A stretch of 64,000 bases of DNA from contig QKBC01000019.1 of NCBI GenBank assembly GCA_003246205.1, forward strand, positions 62,001 through 126,000. Direction: 5' to 3'. Positions within the stretch are counted from its first letter, which is position 1. Every line of letters begins with the position of its first letter. This document shows, piece by piece, positions 62,901-64,000 of the stretch. The position numbers and the translations under genes were made by a program. The stretch is from Flavobacterium haoranii. Its GTDB lineage: Bacteria; Bacteroidota; Bacteroidia; Flavobacteriales; Flavobacteriaceae. The notes below the pieces were generated by a model. That model was not told where the DNA came from, ran no database searches, and saw only the letters and a list, made by a program, of their open reading frames with translations.

Positions 62901-63464
62901 TTAATTCTTAAGCCAATTTTCTAAAATCTTTTTGCCATTAGGAGTTAATACACTTTCCGGATGGTATTGCACGCCTCTTACTTTGTATTGCGCGTGTTTC
63001 AGTGACATGATTTGATTGTTTTCATCCACAGAAGTAACGATTAAATCGGTTGGTAAATTGTCATTGGAAAGTACCCAAGAATGGTAGCGACCTACTTCAA
63101 ATTCGTTAGGTAAATCATTGAAAATAAAATCGTTTTCTGTCTGTTTTACCGTTGTTGCAACACCGTGATATACTTTGTTCAAATTGGTTAGTTTTCCTCC
63201 GAAAATTTCGCCAATGGCTTGTAAACCTAAACAAACACCGAAAATATCTTTGGTAGGTGCGTATTTTTGAATGACTTGCTTTAGCAATCCGGCTTCATCG
63301 GGAATTCCCGGACCAGGAGAAAGCAATATTTTTTCGAATGGTTTGAGTTCGTCTAGTTCAAATTCGTCGTTGCGAAAAACAGTTACTTCGGCTCCTAAAT
63401 CTTCTAAATAGTGAACCAAATTGTATGTAAAACTGTCGTAATTATCGATAACTGCTATTTTCAT
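62901..63464 (-). CDS. trpG: Anthranilate synthase glutaminase subunit
   Basis: A 187-residue class I glutaminase with nucleophile C78 (GVCLGLQAIGE), the oxyanion loop SPGPGIPDEAG and C-terminal VQYHPESVLT (His, Glu). It supplies ammonia to TrpE. A pabA role in folate synthesis is possible for such subunits, but the operon context favours trp. Confidence 0.95.
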   Translation of the reverse strand: MKIAVIDNYDSFTYNLVHYLEDLGAEVTVFRNDEFELDELKPFEKILLSPGPGIPDEAGLLKQVIQKYAPTKDIFGVCLGLQAIGEIFGGKLTNLNKVYHGVATTVKQTENDFIFNDLPNEFEVGRYHSWVLSNDNLPTDLIVTSVDENNQIMSLKHAQYKVRGVQYHPESVLTPNGKKILENWLKN

Positions 63465-63482
63465 GTGATGTAATTTCTAAAA

Positions 63483-64000
63483 TTAAATGGTTTCGGCAAT
63501 GTCCAACGCTTTTTGTAAAGCGTTTAGTTTGTTGTACACTTCTTGGGTTTCGTTTTCTTCGGATGAACTTTCTACAATTCCAGCTCCTGCCTGAAAATGG
63601 AGCGTGTGATTTTTGCTTAAAAACGTTCGAATCATAATGGCGTGATTAAAATTTCCTTCAAAATCCATAACACCAATGGCGCCACCGTAGAAACTTCTGT
63701 TGGTAGTTTCAATGCTTTCGATCAACTGCATGGCTTTTACTTTTGGCGCTCCAGTTAACGTTCCGGCAGGAAACGTTTTGGCAACCAAATCCAAGAAATG
63801 GCTTTTATCTTTTAGTTTTCCGGAAACTTTAGAAACCAAGTGAATAACGTGCGAAAAAAACTGAATTTCTTTGTATTTTTCTACGGTAACTTCGTTACAA
63901 CTTCTGCTTAAATCGTTGCGAGCTAAATCGACCAGCATAACATGTTCACTGTTTTCTTTGGCATCAACTGCTAATTTTCGAGCCAATTCAGCATCTTGTT
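63483..64000 (-). CDS. trpE: Anthranilate synthase component I (C-terminal part, continues past window)
   Basis: The frame is open to base 64000 (QDAELARKLAVDAKENSEH...), so only the last ~172 residues are present and the start lies outside. Chorismate-enzyme motifs are MLVDLARND, PAGTLTGAPKVKAMQLIE and the C-terminal GAGIVESSSEENE. It is the first gene of the operon trpEGDCFBA. Any leader peptide or attenuator would lie outside the window. Confidence 0.95.
   Translation of the reverse strand, partial: QDAELARKLAVDAKENSEHVMLVDLARNDLSRSCNEVTVEKYKEIQFFSHVIHLVSKVSGKLKDKSHFLDLVAKTFPAGTLTGAPKVKAMQLIESIETTNRSFYGGAIGVMDFEGNFNHAIMIRTFLSKNHTLHFQAGAGIVESSSEENETQEVYNKLNALQKALDIAETI

Noticed and set aside
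63483..63986. Short trpE ORF with a TTG start at 63986
   Set aside because: The frame continues to the window edge with TrpE-like sequence, so this is just the 3' part of a longer gene.

Overview
The window is AT-rich chromosomal DNA from a member of the Bacteroidota, most likely a Flavobacteriaceae species close to Flavobacterium. The signs are: Bacteroidota-type promoters (TTTG, about 19 nt, then TAnnTTTG) in front of many genes, very few Shine-Dalgarno sequences, lipoproteins with Bacteroidota-style Cys boxes, a LETM1-related biofilm protein, a BshB1 bacillithiol enzyme, a stand-alone MnmD, and a full trp operon. No rRNA, phage, insertion sequence, integrase or CRISPR array was seen. Two tRNA genes are present (His-GTG and Arg-ACG).

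Layout. 1-858 is the 3' part of a YbiT-like ABC-F gene. 892-5952 is a minus-strand block of redox and stress genes (two pirins, FMN reductase, TMEM175 channel, OsmC, two YjdJ-type acetyltransferases, YjdI ferredoxin). 6110-9375 holds pyrR-pyrB, a STAS-like protein and ribonuclease Z. 9372-14552 is mixed housekeeping (MazG-like, ilvE, lipoproteins, mnmD). 14559-16083 is a divergent oxyR/dps pair. 16160-18749 is a SulP transporter plus beta-carbonic anhydrase unit. 18746-21264 has the LETM1-related gene and a cation/proton antiporter. 21334-27607 is a marR-fadN-fadA-(four-helix ORF)-fadE beta-oxidation operon, followed by two tandem acyl-CoA synthetases (28584-32284), then purL.

36334-36978 is a DUF1579 lipoprotein gene broken by one in-frame TAG. 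38644-40877 carries menI, an isochorismate synthase and bshB1. 41194-43200 is an accessory stretch with two unrecognised genes bordered by GTTAGC/GCTAAC motifs in a gene-cassette-like layout. 43774-46149 is a BlaR1/BlaI pair with candidate operators. 46155-54974 holds transporters, YaaA, a hydrolase and a tetR-tolC-emrA-emrB efflux operon with a tandem palindromic operator. 55317-58289 is a likely antiphage defence insertion: a 779-residue protein with an N-terminal restriction-endonuclease-like domain and a NACHT-like NTPase core, followed by a four-helix membrane protein. 58358-64000 is trpE(partial)-G-D-C-F-B-A.

The genes suggest an aerobe that degrades fatty acids, makes menaquinone, bacillithiol and tryptophan, and invests in peroxide and thiol defence. 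The most unusual items are the NACHT/nuclease-like gene with its membrane neighbour, the cassette-like module, the shared pirin/GNAT C-terminal tail, the IVS-like four-helix ORF inside the fad operon, and the amber-interrupted lipoprotein.
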